NCBI RefSeq assembly: GCF_020882245.1
Contig: NC_083597.1
Coordinates: 71,340,152-71,404,151, forward strand
Direction: 5' to 3'
Source: Rhopalosiphum padi
Lineage: Eukaryota; Arthropoda; Insecta; Hemiptera; Aphididae
Length of the DNA stretch: 64,000 nt
Each line of letters begins with the position of its first letter. Within the stretch, counting starts at the first letter, position 1. The position numbers were made by a program, and so were the translations under genes. Of this stretch, positions 1-12,807 are shown piece after piece. The notes under the pieces were generated by a model. It searched no databases. It was given only the letters and a program-made list of their open reading frames with translations, and had not been told where the DNA came from.

Positions 1-3000
1 TATTTTTATTATTATTTGTGTCTGTCATTTTCTTTCGGAGCAGTAAAATAGCTTCAATCTTCAATGTTGGGGTAGTTTTTGGTAGCAAATTGGATTAAGT
101 TGATCTTGGGGCATGCGTGGAGAAGTGTAATACTGCAAAAGTTAACAATTCTAATTAATTTTCAATATAATTAGAAAAAATAAAATATGGTTTTGGTTAT
201 GGTTATAGGTAATTTTAATAATTTAACAGATTCATTGGTGCTTTACTCAATAAAGAGGTTGAATATTATAATAAAGCATAGTCACTTTCCTCGATTTTTT
301 TAAATTTAGATGTATGAGTGTAGGTATTTGTTTAAATTTAACTTTGTATTCAATATTTCTTTGGTTAATTTAAATACCTGGTTTCTGTTACAATAGTAGA
401 GATTTCAAAAATCTATATAATTGTCCCAGACATAATCTTCATTATTTTTAAAATCATTGTATCTTTATTCATTTTTCAATTACATGTCATCTCGTTTAAA
501 GTATCTTTGTTTTTTCCCTATAGTTTGAGTTCCATATGGGTTTATTATATTTCCAATGTAGAGTGCTTTTTTTTGTTTATGTATTTGTCTACAAACAAGA
601 TTTGGTCAGGATACTTATAATAGGTTTTGTACTTTTTGTGTGCACAGAATTCCCGGTTTATCCAATTTACGACCTCTGGTCAAATATTGAACACGCTCAA
701 GGGTTGTTCTTAACGAATAAGAAAAAAAAAGGCTTATGACATGGACAATCGGTTTAGGGATTGACGTCCTTGAGAATGAAAAGAAAGATCAGAGAGGGGT
801 GGAAGATAAATGATAATGATCGTAGTATATTCAAGCGGAAAATACTGTGCGTGGGATCAGTCGACGGGTTTTTTTTCTGATTGAGGTTACTAGCTGTTTT
901 CTGGTTTTGCGTATTGGTCTGTTGAATTTCTTCTGAAAATAAATCCACACAACACAATGTGAGTAAATAGAGATTATACATTTACAATTTTGGGACGAAT
1001 TCAAGTATAAATTCTTAGTAATGAGATTAATCAAGTCACTTATTTTTAATATTTGACTAGAAAAGTTTAAATTTTTAAGCATATTTGAATTTATATAATA
1101 TTTATAATTTGTATAATATATAATATTGCTACTATTTATATATTTATTTTTTATTAGCAATACGGTAGGTTGAACTAATGCTTGCTAAAAACAAATCGCA
1201 TAATATATTATGTAATAATTATTAGTATTAGTTCTAAAATATTCTTCAAAAAGTGATGGTCAATTCATTTATCGTTCGGCTCAGAATCTAAAACTATAAG
1301 TATAACACTGAAATTTACAAATAAACGACTTGTAGTTTCCAGAAGTTAATTAATTTAAATTAAAAACACCTGATTTTTCATGAGTCTATTATATAATATA
1401 AAGTAAAAAGTAAAAGGTGTTTTAACGCATTTAATTAAAAAAGTTTATGTAGTTTTTTCGTTGCATTTCATTTTTTAAATTTATTATTTAAGTTATATTT
1501 AACTATAAAATCGCATATTAATAACTGTGTATATTTTTTTTGTAGATTGGCCATATTTTATTAAATTTGTTTTAAAATAAAAATAAACGGTGCTAACTTA
1601 ATCTATTTTTCAAAAATGGTTATTATTTGTTTACATAAAATAATTAATTATTAAATATGATAACCATGATTTAAAAAAATGTCTTGTTTGCAGTCTAATA
1701 TAAACTTAATAATTTAGTGGTAAATAATGATTAATTGAATAAATCTATATTTTTTTGAATAGTATTTAAAAAAATTGAATTACCTCATCCAGTTTGTTTT
1801 ATTTCATTTAAGTTTACTCTATAATTAGTTAAAAAAAAATATATATTTTATTAATTAAAAAATATCAAAATGACTGAGATTTAAACATCACCACAATACT
1901 TTGTGTTAGCAGAGGGGGGCTCTTGAAAAATTTACGTTTGAAATAGATATAAATCGGTTATCATCATTCATTGTTTAATGTTTATATTTTTAATTCTGTT
2001 TGAAGTGAGTTTTTTTACAAACCAAGTTGTGTTTAAATAGTTTAGAGTATAGTATATATATATATATTTATATTATACTATTTGTTTATAATAATATGGT
2101 CTATAATTTAAATTGTATACCTTTTTTATAATAATTGTCTTAGAGAATTGACATTGCTTCCGCCAAATTGCACCATCCATCCGCATCCTATCCCGATGTT
2201 CTGTCTATTATAAGATCTATGGATATAAAGAAGTTTTACTTTCACTTAAAAATTATAATCAATAAAATCGAGGTTATTATTGTTTAACATTCGAGTGATA
2301 AGCTGATATTTTGAACGGCGTATCATGTTATCGTAATTTTAGAGTTTTGGATCAATTTAAGAAGTAACCACATCTAAAATATAGTGTTATTTACTATGCA
2401 AAATATTATTAACAATATTCGAAATTATTTAATACCCATTTTTGATTAAAATCGTTATAAAATTAGTAAAATTAATAAATTCTCTATCGAGTAATGAAAT
2501 TAAGTTTAAAAGTAGTTTAAATAATATTTTGATATAGATCCTTTCTTATATACATTTTAGTGAATAGATGCAAACTCCAGAACCTAACTTATCGGGGAAA
2601 AACTATTTTTATACTGAAACTGCCCAACGTAGTTTTTTGTAATAAATTTTATTCAAGTTGAAAAATAGTTACTAGGGTTATTAGAATATACTTGTTTTAA
2701 CTAGATATACCTATTGTTAAACCATCACCAATCAATAGATTATTGTCGAATATAGTAGGTATAACCTATAATAGTTTGTTTTGAAATCATATTAATTAAG
2801 GTCTCTTCATTCATTTATTTAGGTACTTATATTATTTTATAAATTATGTTTAATGATTATATTTCAAGTATCATGTAAAATACGAGATCTCGTAAATAAA
2901 TATTTGTTAAAAAAATATTATTTTTCTTTTAAAGATATATCATATAGATGGAATATTTTGACTTTACCTTTAGACGTGAAAAAATAAATTCTGCTGATTA

Positions 3001-4549
3001 ACAACAAAACTTGTAGTATATAATTATGAACAGTTAAAAAGAACAAACTAACTGTTTTATATATATTTTTTTCTTACCAATTGACGCAAGACTTTACAAA
3101 GTAGCTTTACGAAAGTTCCACTACTCCGACAGTCACAATCAAGCTTACACAGTTTCACATGACTGCCATGTCATTCATGAGAGTATAATTCATCATTTGA
3201 GTGAATTTACTTACTTACCACATATATTTTGTTATCATATTGGGCTTGTGAAACGCAGTGGCCATCATTAAAATACGTCATCCACTTCAGCCAAAAAATG
3301 AGTTTTTTATTTGAAAGATAACTCAGCCATTGGTATGCTTGATATACAAACGACTCAGTCCTTTATGACTTATACATGTTAAAACTATGTCTTCGAAGTT
3401 TTTTTAAAAATCTATTCTTTTTTTGTGTAAAATTTATATTTAAACACCGCAGCAGGTACTATATACTTATTTTCAATTGTTTTTTGATTATTAACCTTAA
3501 CTTGGATTATTTTCTTTTTATATTTTATAATATAGATGTATTATATATACAATACTGTATATTGTAATTAATTTATTGTACTTAGGATATTTTATGATTT
3601 GATTTTATAAAAATAACTAAATTATAATTCAACTCGTTTAATTCGTCTGAGTTCCTCCAAATACATATGTTATAAAACCATTTTATATTAGATATATTAT
3701 AAATTATAGTAATATGATTATGGTATATAAACATAACATGATCATTAAACCTAAAATTTGGTATACCTCTTAATTAAAATAGTTTACCGCGGAGTCGTGC
3801 AAGTGAATTTAACCATTTGCGTTATCCATCATTAAAATGTTTATCGACTTGTCAAGCGTTAAGTTCGACGATGACACGCGAGATTCAATGGTGTAGCACA
3901 CTTAACGAACACAGTTAAGTCATTTAATATTTTCTCTTTGCTTCGTTCCTTTCATCTAAAATGCACAGACACATTGATACACGCAAAGAAAAATATAGAG
4001 ATAACTTTTTAGCGTCTCAGCTTTCTGTGTTACAAGTCAAAACTCATTGACTTCGTTGGATTTAATATAATTTTTTTTTTTTTGATTTAAATTGATACAA
4101 ATTAAAGCTCATTGTAGGCTTATTATTATTTAAGTAAAACTCTGTAAAATCTTAGTTTTAATCTTTATATCAAACTAATAGCTTATCAAAAATTTAGATT
4201 AAATTAATTAAAATCTAATTTAGAGGGCCAATTCATGTTTTGTAAGGGAGATAGTCTAATGCTTTTTATGTCCATTTTGAAGTCTACGCAAAGTAGCCGT
4301 CGTGCACACCGCTGTTTCTATTTGTCTGTAATAATAATAAAACTTCCGGATTGTGTGGGAGTTAGAAGCTGGACATCAATCACGAGCTTATACTGTTTAT
4401 AGTAAAAAAACATTATTAACATTATAGATATAGATGCGTACCAATACAACTTAATATAATATTAAATAGCATAGTCTATAGTGGTATGTTAAGGGAGAGA
4501 AGTGGGAGAATTCACAAATGGATGGATAAGGGGGAAGGTGAGAGAAACC
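1..4549. other. Upstream flank, no gene recognised
   Basis: Very AT-rich sequence with long A and T runs and short (TA)n tracts, for example near 2053-2068. The short open frames here (such as 536-739, and 754-1160 on the minus strand) are composed of F/L/I/Y/N/K codons typical of random AT-rich DNA. They show no domain, no conserved motif and no GC rise like that of the real exons in this window. I see no support for a gene on either strand, though a distant regulatory element or an upstream exon with no obvious coding signature cannot be excluded. Confidence 0.6.
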
Positions 4550-4667
4550 GTTGAAAGAAGAAGGGGTAGTCGAATCGCACGCGACTGAAATAGAGCTCAC
4601 TCGCTGTCGCTGCACCTGCTGCCGCCTGTCATGGTCGTACGCCAACCCCTCGTGGTACGTACAGTTT

Positions 4668-4672
4668 TCAGT
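4668..4672 (+). promoter_or_regulatory. Candidate initiator (TCAGT)
   Basis: TCAGT matches the core arthropod initiator consensus and sits inside the CpG-rich island, about 230 bases before the candidate ATG at 4900. The sequence near +28 to +33 is only a weak match to a downstream promoter element. A five-base match is common by chance, so this is suggestive only. Confidence 0.25.
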
Positions 4673-4868
4673 GTCGCGCCGACCGTCCGAGCGGATAGAG
4701 CAGCCGCCCGAACTCGTCCCGTGCCGCTGCTACCATTCGAGAAATACGTATTCCGATCACTTCGATGAATGTAGTTTAGTTGTACACTAAAGCTGTGATG
4801 GGAAAAATTGCGTGCAATCGAAATCGGGTCGCAACTACCGTCCGTCAGCAAGGCCATTGCGCTCTGAC

Positions 4869-4890
4869 GCGCTCCGAACTCTTGGAGCGC
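4869..4890 (+). repeat. GC-rich hairpin just before the candidate start codon
   Basis: The arms GCGCTCC (4869-4875) and GGAGCGC (4884-4890) are perfectly complementary around an 8-base loop. The stem ends 9 bases before the ATG at 4900. If the island is the 5' UTR, this short GC stem lies where it could slow or position the scanning ribosome. The function is inference; the pairing is direct. Confidence 0.5.
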
Positions 4891-4899
4891 ATATCAAAA

Positions 4900-4914
4900 A
4901 TGGTTAGCCTTCAT
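4900..4914 (+). CDS. Putative first coding exon of ASPP (5 codons)
   Basis: The ATG at 4900 begins M-V-S-L-H and meets CAT|GTGGGT, a possible donor at 4915, in phase 0. The first certain ASPP exon (23682) also starts in phase 0, so the two can join in frame to give MVSLH-LPTSGETG. A second possible donor at 4919 would leave phase 1 and cannot join directly to that exon. Vertebrate ASPP proteins also begin with a very short first coding segment, but it leads into a Ras-association-like domain that I cannot find here. The call depends on context, start quality and phase alone. Alternatives are an unrelated transcript or a true start further upstream. Confidence 0.4.
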
Positions 4915-5805
4915 GTGGGTACAATTTTTCCTTATTATTAGTGTTGATTTTTCCTCTTTTAAAATGCGAAAACAATCAAAACCTTTATTTTTTCTGATTA
5001 AAATATACACATATACACGTGTTGCGTTGTGATGTATTGTTGATAAATACTATTAATTGTTTAATATATATATATATATATTTATTTATTTTATTTCAGC
5101 ATAATTAAATTCTAAAACAATAATAAAAAGAATAATGAAAGCTGATACATATAGTAACTAAACTAAATTCGAATTTGGTACATAGAGTTCCTAGATTAAT
5201 ATAATAATAATGTATACATTTTCTTAAACATTGAAAAGTTGACTTCATTTTCTAGGTATATAACAATATTGATAAAATTATCTTACTCATATTAATACCT
5301 ATTTTCTTAAATATTTATATTTACACATATTGACTTTTTATAATTTGATAGATACCACATATTCTCGTTAGGGCCATTAACTATTTTATTAACTGTATTT
5401 TTTTTGTATGATTTTTATTAATTTTATCATAGATATTATTGGACTGAATTTTATATAGACTCTTAACATCACTTTTCAAATTGTTGAATATGTTCTTTAC
5501 CATATAATCGGGAGGTACTTCTTGAATTAGTTATTGATATATAATGTGGTTTTGTACACTTTCCTGTTCTATTTGTGTCTATATCATCGAGTATATAACC
5601 TTTGTATTGATTTTCTAAGAATTTTCTTAATGTATAATTTATAGATAGACAATATGTTTGTATGGTCAAATAACTCGCCTGATAGGTATGTTGACGAAAG
5701 GGAGTAAGCTACTTTTATTATAATTTTTTGGGTAGTATGTACAGTATTTATGTATATTAAGTTACACTATGAATACAAGTTTTACTAATTGATAAATACG
5801 CATAT

Positions 5806-5828
5806 TATATATATATATATATATATAT
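5806..5828. repeat. (TA)n microsatellite
   Basis: Uninterrupted TA dinucleotide run of about 23 bases in AT-rich non-coding sequence. Confidence 0.9.
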
Positions 5829-8800
5829 GAACAGTTAAACGTATTGTAGTATAAAGCAATTTTTATAAGTGTACGACATGAGGTTTTATTGATTTTACTC
5901 TGATATAATCAAACTACTACTTTTTCTATTGCAGAGGTTTTTACGTAAAAAACTACTATTTGAGCCTAAACTCTGGACATTCGTTAATACATTTTTGTTT
6001 TGAACAAATCACATGATTCCAGATGCATTTTTATTATATTAATATGATTCAAATGTTTTATGTTTCTAAATATTAAAAAAAAATTAGTCTTATTACTAAG
6101 TATATTTATCTTATTATATGATTATAATCAATAATTAAATTTATATAATAAAATTATAGTTCGATTTAATAATACAATTTAATATAACTATAGAAGTTCG
6201 TTTAGCTACAGTTATTTACGTATGTTAACGAGAGATGCGTCCTTAAATCATGACTCCATTCTTGTTGCTTTCGAAAGTTTTGATGCGAATGCATTAAAAC
6301 CTCAGCTTTATAATACGTATTTGTCCTTAGAAAATATCTTAAAATATAAATCATCGTTTTCGTTTATACTCCTGAGTACAAGTTCTAAATTACGTTAAAT
6401 TTCCGCTAAAATGAGAGTTTGACATCAATAAATGGTTTCAAAATAGTTGCATAGATCTTTGAATAGTTTATGGAACTTGAAAATTCTTGTAGTTTCTAAA
6501 TATAATCATACTTACAAAATGTCCTTTGAGAATAATATTTCTTTATCAGTGAAAGTCATTTTATTGAATTTTATTTAGAAGTATAATGTTCTATTTGTGA
6601 TATATACTAATATCTTTACCACCACATCAGAAACTTTTGGGAAAAAGAACATAATAATACCGTATTTATCCGATATTATTGATTTTCGTTTAAGTTTTTA
6701 TACCGTGAATCTTATGAATGACATTCTTTTCAATTTTTCTACTACAACTATTTAACTTTCTATACATATTCTCTTAAAAATTTAAAAAAAAAACATTTTT
6801 TTATTGCTTTAATGAAGTACATTTTTAAAGACGATATTGTGTTATAGTAAATTATGTCTGCAGCATCCTAACATCCTTTTATTAAATTTCATTGTAATTA
6901 AAAATAAGAGAACTTAATTAAAAAGATTTTTGTTCAGCTAATGAACGCGGGTAGTATATCCTGTATATTTATTATTATTTTTACTGATTGTAAAAGACGA
7001 TTGAATTTACCTGACGATCGAATTCATATACATAGAATCAGGATTTAAAATGGATTATTTCAGTGTAGTCTCACTAACTTTAAATGAACTTTCAGTTCCT
7101 AAAAGTGCGATTTATGAACGCAACTTTATGCATATAAATGAGTTCCGTTGCGGCCCATTCGTTCTAATTAAGTCAGTCAGGTTGTTGCGTTTTTTTAGAC
7201 TATGATAACACAATTAAATTACATTTTTTTTTGTATTTATAAATATAAGTTATATAAGTATAACAATATAAGTTTAACTTTTATAGAATTTATGTAAAGT
7301 TGAAATTGGTTTGTTTAAACTGGTTTAAGTATTTAAAATTATTATTATATTAATTTTTAGTACATTTGTGAATAAACAAAATACTGTTATAGTATCCATT
7401 AAAATAGATAGAAAAATATTTTACTGTGAACAATTTAGTATTTACTATTTGCTTTTATGCAATTACGTATAATTTATAAAATAATAAAAGATAAAACAGA
7501 ATGTGAAAAAAATAAATGTTAAATATAGAAGAAATTTGTGAACAATAATGACTGATTAAATTCAATTAATTATGACATAATATTATGTATAAAATTAAAA
7601 AATAGGTATTTATTATATTGTAATTACAATGTTGTTTACCAGGCGTTTTTGGATAGGCAATTCAGCTACTTCAATGTTTTTATTATTAAACGTTTTATAT
7701 AACAGACGGTTTTGATGAGAATCATTAGTAGGGCCTTTCGTATTATTACGTTTAAACCTAGAAATTAAAATCGTTCTTTCTCATGATTACCCTTTTAAGA
7801 ATTCAACATGTATCTAAAGTAAACTGAAGATTTTATAAAATATTTTAATGATTAATTTAATCCGAAAGCACTACTTAAAGATTTAATCGAAAACGCAATT
7901 AATATAAAATGTCTGAAAATATTTTTTTATTTTCCTTGTGTATTATTGTAATAGATTTCCCTAAAAAAAAGATTACTGTAATAAATCTTACTAAAAACAT
8001 TGTTAAAAAAGTCTCCTTTAATTTTTGTTTTACATTTATGACATAATAAACAGTAAATGTTGCATAATATGCTGTTCTAATAAAATTATATACTTGAAAA
8101 AAAAAATATTTATGTAACAGTGATTTTAGATTTTTGTTAAAAATCGACCGTAACTGAAACCAATCATTTCCTATATATTACCTAATTCTAGAATAAGAAT
8201 CGTAAATATTATCATTTTTTTTTTTAGATTTCTACACTTGTGTTGTTTCAATTAAACATTTATTGTATAACAGTATTTTTGATTTCGCTTAATTTCAATT
8301 TATCCGCTGTTAACCATTTATCGGATAACTTATAGTATTATATGTAATTAATTTCATATCAAATTCCTTGGCCTCCTACTATTTTGATAAACTTAAATCC
8401 TTTCTTTGTATTTGAATTATTAAGAGCACAATTATTTATTTTTGTCATTTGACGTTTTAATATGAATTATTGAAATGAATAATTAATATGCTATACAATA
8501 TTTGAATTTATACCAAGTGACAGTTAATTTATAAAGGGAGTAGTAGTAAAATATCGATTATAGCCATAGGATGTATTTTATCGACTTTAGATGAGCCTGT
8601 GGTAATGACTTCCATATAATTAAATACTCATTTCACTTCTTACCTTACTTGTTCTGTACCTAACGTTTTGTTCGATATTGATTTTACTGTAGACTTATAA
8701 TAATAAGTGACGAGCTACCTATTAAAAATATAATGTTTTCATATAGATATAGTTATATGAATATTTTTAACATTTTGTGCTCTTCAGAAAGGGTAGCTGT

Positions 8801-9421
8801 AAGTTTTAAAATATGATTAACCAATAATCTATATATTTTCAGTGTAAAATAGTAAATACAACTTTACATTTATTAAACTCTATCAAAATTGTTTTTTATA
8901 GATCAAACACTTCTGTTTTTTTATATGTTGTACAATATTATATTATTTGTGAAGTATTTTTATTAGCATTTTTATTTGATACTTACAGAATAGAAGTTTT
9001 ATCATGTTTGAATTGTTATTTAATTTTAAACATTTATTATAACTGTTTTTTCTTAACGCTAATAATATAATTATATAAACTTATAGTATAGTGTAAAATA
9101 ATCTAAAACAAATGCTTAAAAATTTGGTATATAGGCTAAAATAATTTAAAAGTCATATTGGTATTATCCGGTAGTGTTTTGAATTCAAAAATAAATAGTT
9201 TGTTTAAGTAAATTGTCGCAGATTTAGGTCGGTATGTTATATATACGGCACATAACCAAAACCGGTAGCGGGTTACCTCAAAGCTCCCGGTTGACTCAGA
9301 GACACTTTATAAAGTTTTGTTGTTCCATCCTTTTTCATGGAAACAATGAAATCAAAAAGGACATGGGACTTTTCCCCAGCGTGGTGTTATTCGTTCTTTC
9401 TCTCCAATAAAACCCAAAAAC

Positions 9422-9491
9422 TAGTAGTAAAAGTAGTAGTAGCAGTAGTAGTAGTTGTAGTACTAGTAGTAATGTTGTGGTAGTAGTGTAG
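9422..9491. repeat. Imperfect TAG/GTA trinucleotide repeat
   Basis: A degenerate run of AGT/GTA units (AGTAGTAGTAG and variants) interrupted by single-base changes. It encodes a spurious threonine-rich frame on the minus strand (9387-9584), which I regard as a repeat artefact. Confidence 0.75.
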
Positions 9492-10871
9492 GAGTGTGTT
9501 ACATTTTTTTATAGTATATGTTGAACACGTAAAAACGTACACATAGTATATGTGTATGAATATATTATAATGAAGTGCGGCCAATATGTGTGTATATATA
9601 CATAGAGTTATAAGCTTGTGTGTGTATTATTTTATTTACGGTCAGCGTCATAGAAACCGATGGTAAAACAAAACGTATTGTTTTTATCCCCTTTTCGTTT
9701 GTACATATTATATAATGTATAAATACATATATACAAATCACGAAATTCTATTTCTGGCAAGAAAAGTTTATGTTATATGTCTATTATATATACATAGCAT
9801 ACAATACTTTGATGTATGTAGGTAGATTTCGTAATGCAACTGCATTTGACATCCACGTATTTCCACCACAAAAGCATCCTTGAAAATTTTAATGCAGGTT
9901 TATTTGGTACTTAATTTTTACGAATATTTGTATGATGATTTTTATTATTTTTTTGATAATAATTTTTAAGTTATATCATAAATTCTAAAAAATGACTAAG
10001 AACACATATATCTCTAGCCCAAATGCTACATCTAATCTAAAATTTAATAATTTATAAAAGTAGGTATTAATAATAAGGTATGATAACTTAATGGAGCCTT
10101 ATTTCCTTGAAATCTATTCAGTATTTTTTATTTTATTAAAATATTAGTGTAAAACAAATTCCAAAATTCCAAAATATAATACATACCTATTATGCATAAA
10201 ATATTTATACAGATGTTTATAAATATCTTTGATCGGATTGGGGACGCTTTTGTTTAGACAAACGTGTTCATAAAACGGTGATTTCTAATTATGCTCTGAC
10301 ACACTCTTGTTTAGTCATCCAATTGTTGCTGTTTGGGGATCTTTTTCCGGGATAAATAGTGTAATAAACAAATAACTAATAACATATTCTAGTTTTTATT
10401 TTCAAACGATATGCGTCAGTTTATTAATTACTTGTAATATATACTTACGAGTATTGTTGAATTTTCGTTTGTGTATAAAGTATGACAATAATGTTTGCGA
10501 TCACATGCTTAAATATTTTAAAATTGCCATTAATAAATTGCGTAAAAATAAAAAATTATAAATCTACATTTTTTAAATTCCGTATTATTGATCTATAATA
10601 TTTAAAAAATAAGCATGCACAATTACACATAAGATATACTCAGTATAGCAATTTGTTGCTTATTTTCATAAATTTATAATTTTAGATAATTAACTGATTG
10701 GCCCAACAAACACATGGATGGTCATGTGGGGTGAGGGATAGTGTGGGAATCGTGTTGTTTATTTATATATGTATATATTGTTATATTGTTATGTTAGGGT
10801 CCGTAAAGAGCTGAAGCGGGTAAACAGGAGAGGAGAGTTAGTGTATTAATTTATTATGAAATACACGTAGG

Positions 10872-10927
10872 TATATATATATATATATATATATAGTAAA
10901 TGTACATATATATATATATATATATAT
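10872..10927. repeat. Compound (TA)n microsatellite
   Basis: Two TA runs (10872-10895 and 10906-10927) are separated by about ten bases containing GTAAATGTAC. Confidence 0.9.
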
Positions 10928-12783
10928 TATATTTATGTATAAAACGTGCATCTACTAAAGATAATAATAAACATACACGGATAGGATTATCACAGTATTC
11001 AGTGTTACGACGATGACTACAGCAGTGTACGAGTGATGAAAACTCTTACCGCTACCACATGACCGTATTGTGAGTTGGATTTAAATGATTGCACTGGGTC
11101 ATCGGCCGTGAAGGTCCTACGTTAAAAGCTATATTTTTCTCCTCGTAATCCCTGAATCACGAGCAGTTAATGTGGTGTCGTATTCGCGATCGAAGATGGA
11201 ATTTCTATAGTTGAAAGAAATGCCGATGAATCCATGTCGTATATCGTATACATAATAGCATTCTGTTATTTATATATATATATAATGTATCATATATTAT
11301 ACACACATACATAACCTACACATAATAATATATTATATACATTAAACATGCGCGTGTATAATGTTGGAATGGCATTACTCCATCATAATACCGTATATAC
11401 GTGCACACAGCTAAATTCTCTTCTCTACGAACATATAAATACTTAATGCAAAACGAATATTAATGATTCCGTCTGCGTGTATAATATAAATAATATATAT
11501 ATATATATATATATAGGGGTGCCGCGGGTGTTTTCTTTTTGGAAAAGCAGATTTTTGTCTGTTTGTTTTTTTTTTTATAATTTCGTCTTTTGGTGTTCTT
11601 TCATCACTCGGCAATATTACAGTTTCACTCTCTCCCTCGTTCTCTATCCCCTTTTCACCATCTGTTTGTCTATCGGAAAACGTCATCGCCGCGCAGCACT
11701 CACCAATAACATATTAGATATTGTGCCATTACTTGCCGTACGATTGAAAAACTTTTACGATTAGAGTCGACGGGTGGCACGTGGTATATTATTATTGTAC
11801 TAACGATACACTGTACCGTCGGGAATTTGAGATGACGACTACGTAATACCTACACAAAATCATCAGCCAAGCGGTCACTGCTAGTTTCAGACTGAAACTT
11901 TCAGTTTTCTAAGACTGCCTCTTTGCGGACAGTGCAATAACTAGTTATAGAAGTATATATATTGTTCGTCGATAAATTGCACATCTATTTTAAGGATCGT
12001 TATTTTAAAGAGGTTGAAAATCACTACTCTAAAACGATGAAAGCATAGTGTATTGGCTGTGTAAATCAATTCCGCACGGTACGTTACTGTATAATTTATT
12101 TGTTTCAATTTAGTGTATTCTATATTTTTCTATATTCACAAAACCTGACTGATGAAATTAGTTTCTGCATATTAAACTATCACCGCTGGTCCATGCAATG
12201 TCCATGTATGTTCCATACGAATCTATGATTTTGATGGAACCAAACGTGCAAGATACTCTTTTATTACGAAATACAATTATTTATTATATATTTTTTTCCG
12301 GCGATTTTTTTACGGCCATCGAGTACTACAAATTATCGTTTTGCCGTTAATCTGCCTCCGTTTTCGGCCGTGACGATTTCCTACAGTTTTTAATAACACT
12401 AATGTGCGCGCTTCGTCTATACCACAGATTTTTTTAAATGGGTTTTAATGTATTATTATTAATTTCGCTTAGTGTTAAATCGTTTGAATACGTTTATACG
12501 ACATTATATATATACAGGAACGCGATAGTGACTAACGACGAAATGATAATCGACGTTGCGCGTTGGCCAGATTTATTCTTTACATTTTTATTTTTCACAA
12601 AGCACATTTGCAACGCAAATCTTCCGGCACCACAACAGTCGCCATCGTTGACCGGATGTGCTTAATTTCTATACACCTTAATCAATCACGCGGACGAACA
12701 AATTACCTAATAATTGACGTTGTCCCCATAACCTAACTGAAGCTCTATATTATGTTATAATATAGCTACGTATAAATGCGTTG

Positions 12784-12807
12784 TATATATATATATATAT
12801 ATATATA
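12784..12807. repeat. (TA)n microsatellite
   Basis: TA dinucleotide run of about 24 bases. Confidence 0.9.

Larger units (their letters stand above)
4550..4914 (+). promoter_or_regulatory. Candidate promoter/5' UTR and first exon of the ASPP gene
   Basis: This is an abrupt GC- and CpG-rich island of about 350 bp within AT-rich flanks, the usual look of a transcription start region in such a genome. It holds an arthropod-type initiator TCAGT at 4668-4672 and ends in an ATG (4900-4902) in good context (A at -3, G at +4). The short frame that follows runs into a possible donor at 4915. Open frames on both strands across the island (4551-4790 plus, 4597-4857 minus) show no known domain and are probably by-products of high GC. 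The orientation and the link to the ASPP exons about 18.8 kb downstream are inferred from position, strand and phase. Confidence 0.45.

Noticed and set aside
4597..4857. 86-codon minus-strand frame in the CpG island
   Set aside because: High GC alone keeps frames open on both strands here; no domain is visible, and the island is better explained as a promoter/5' UTR.
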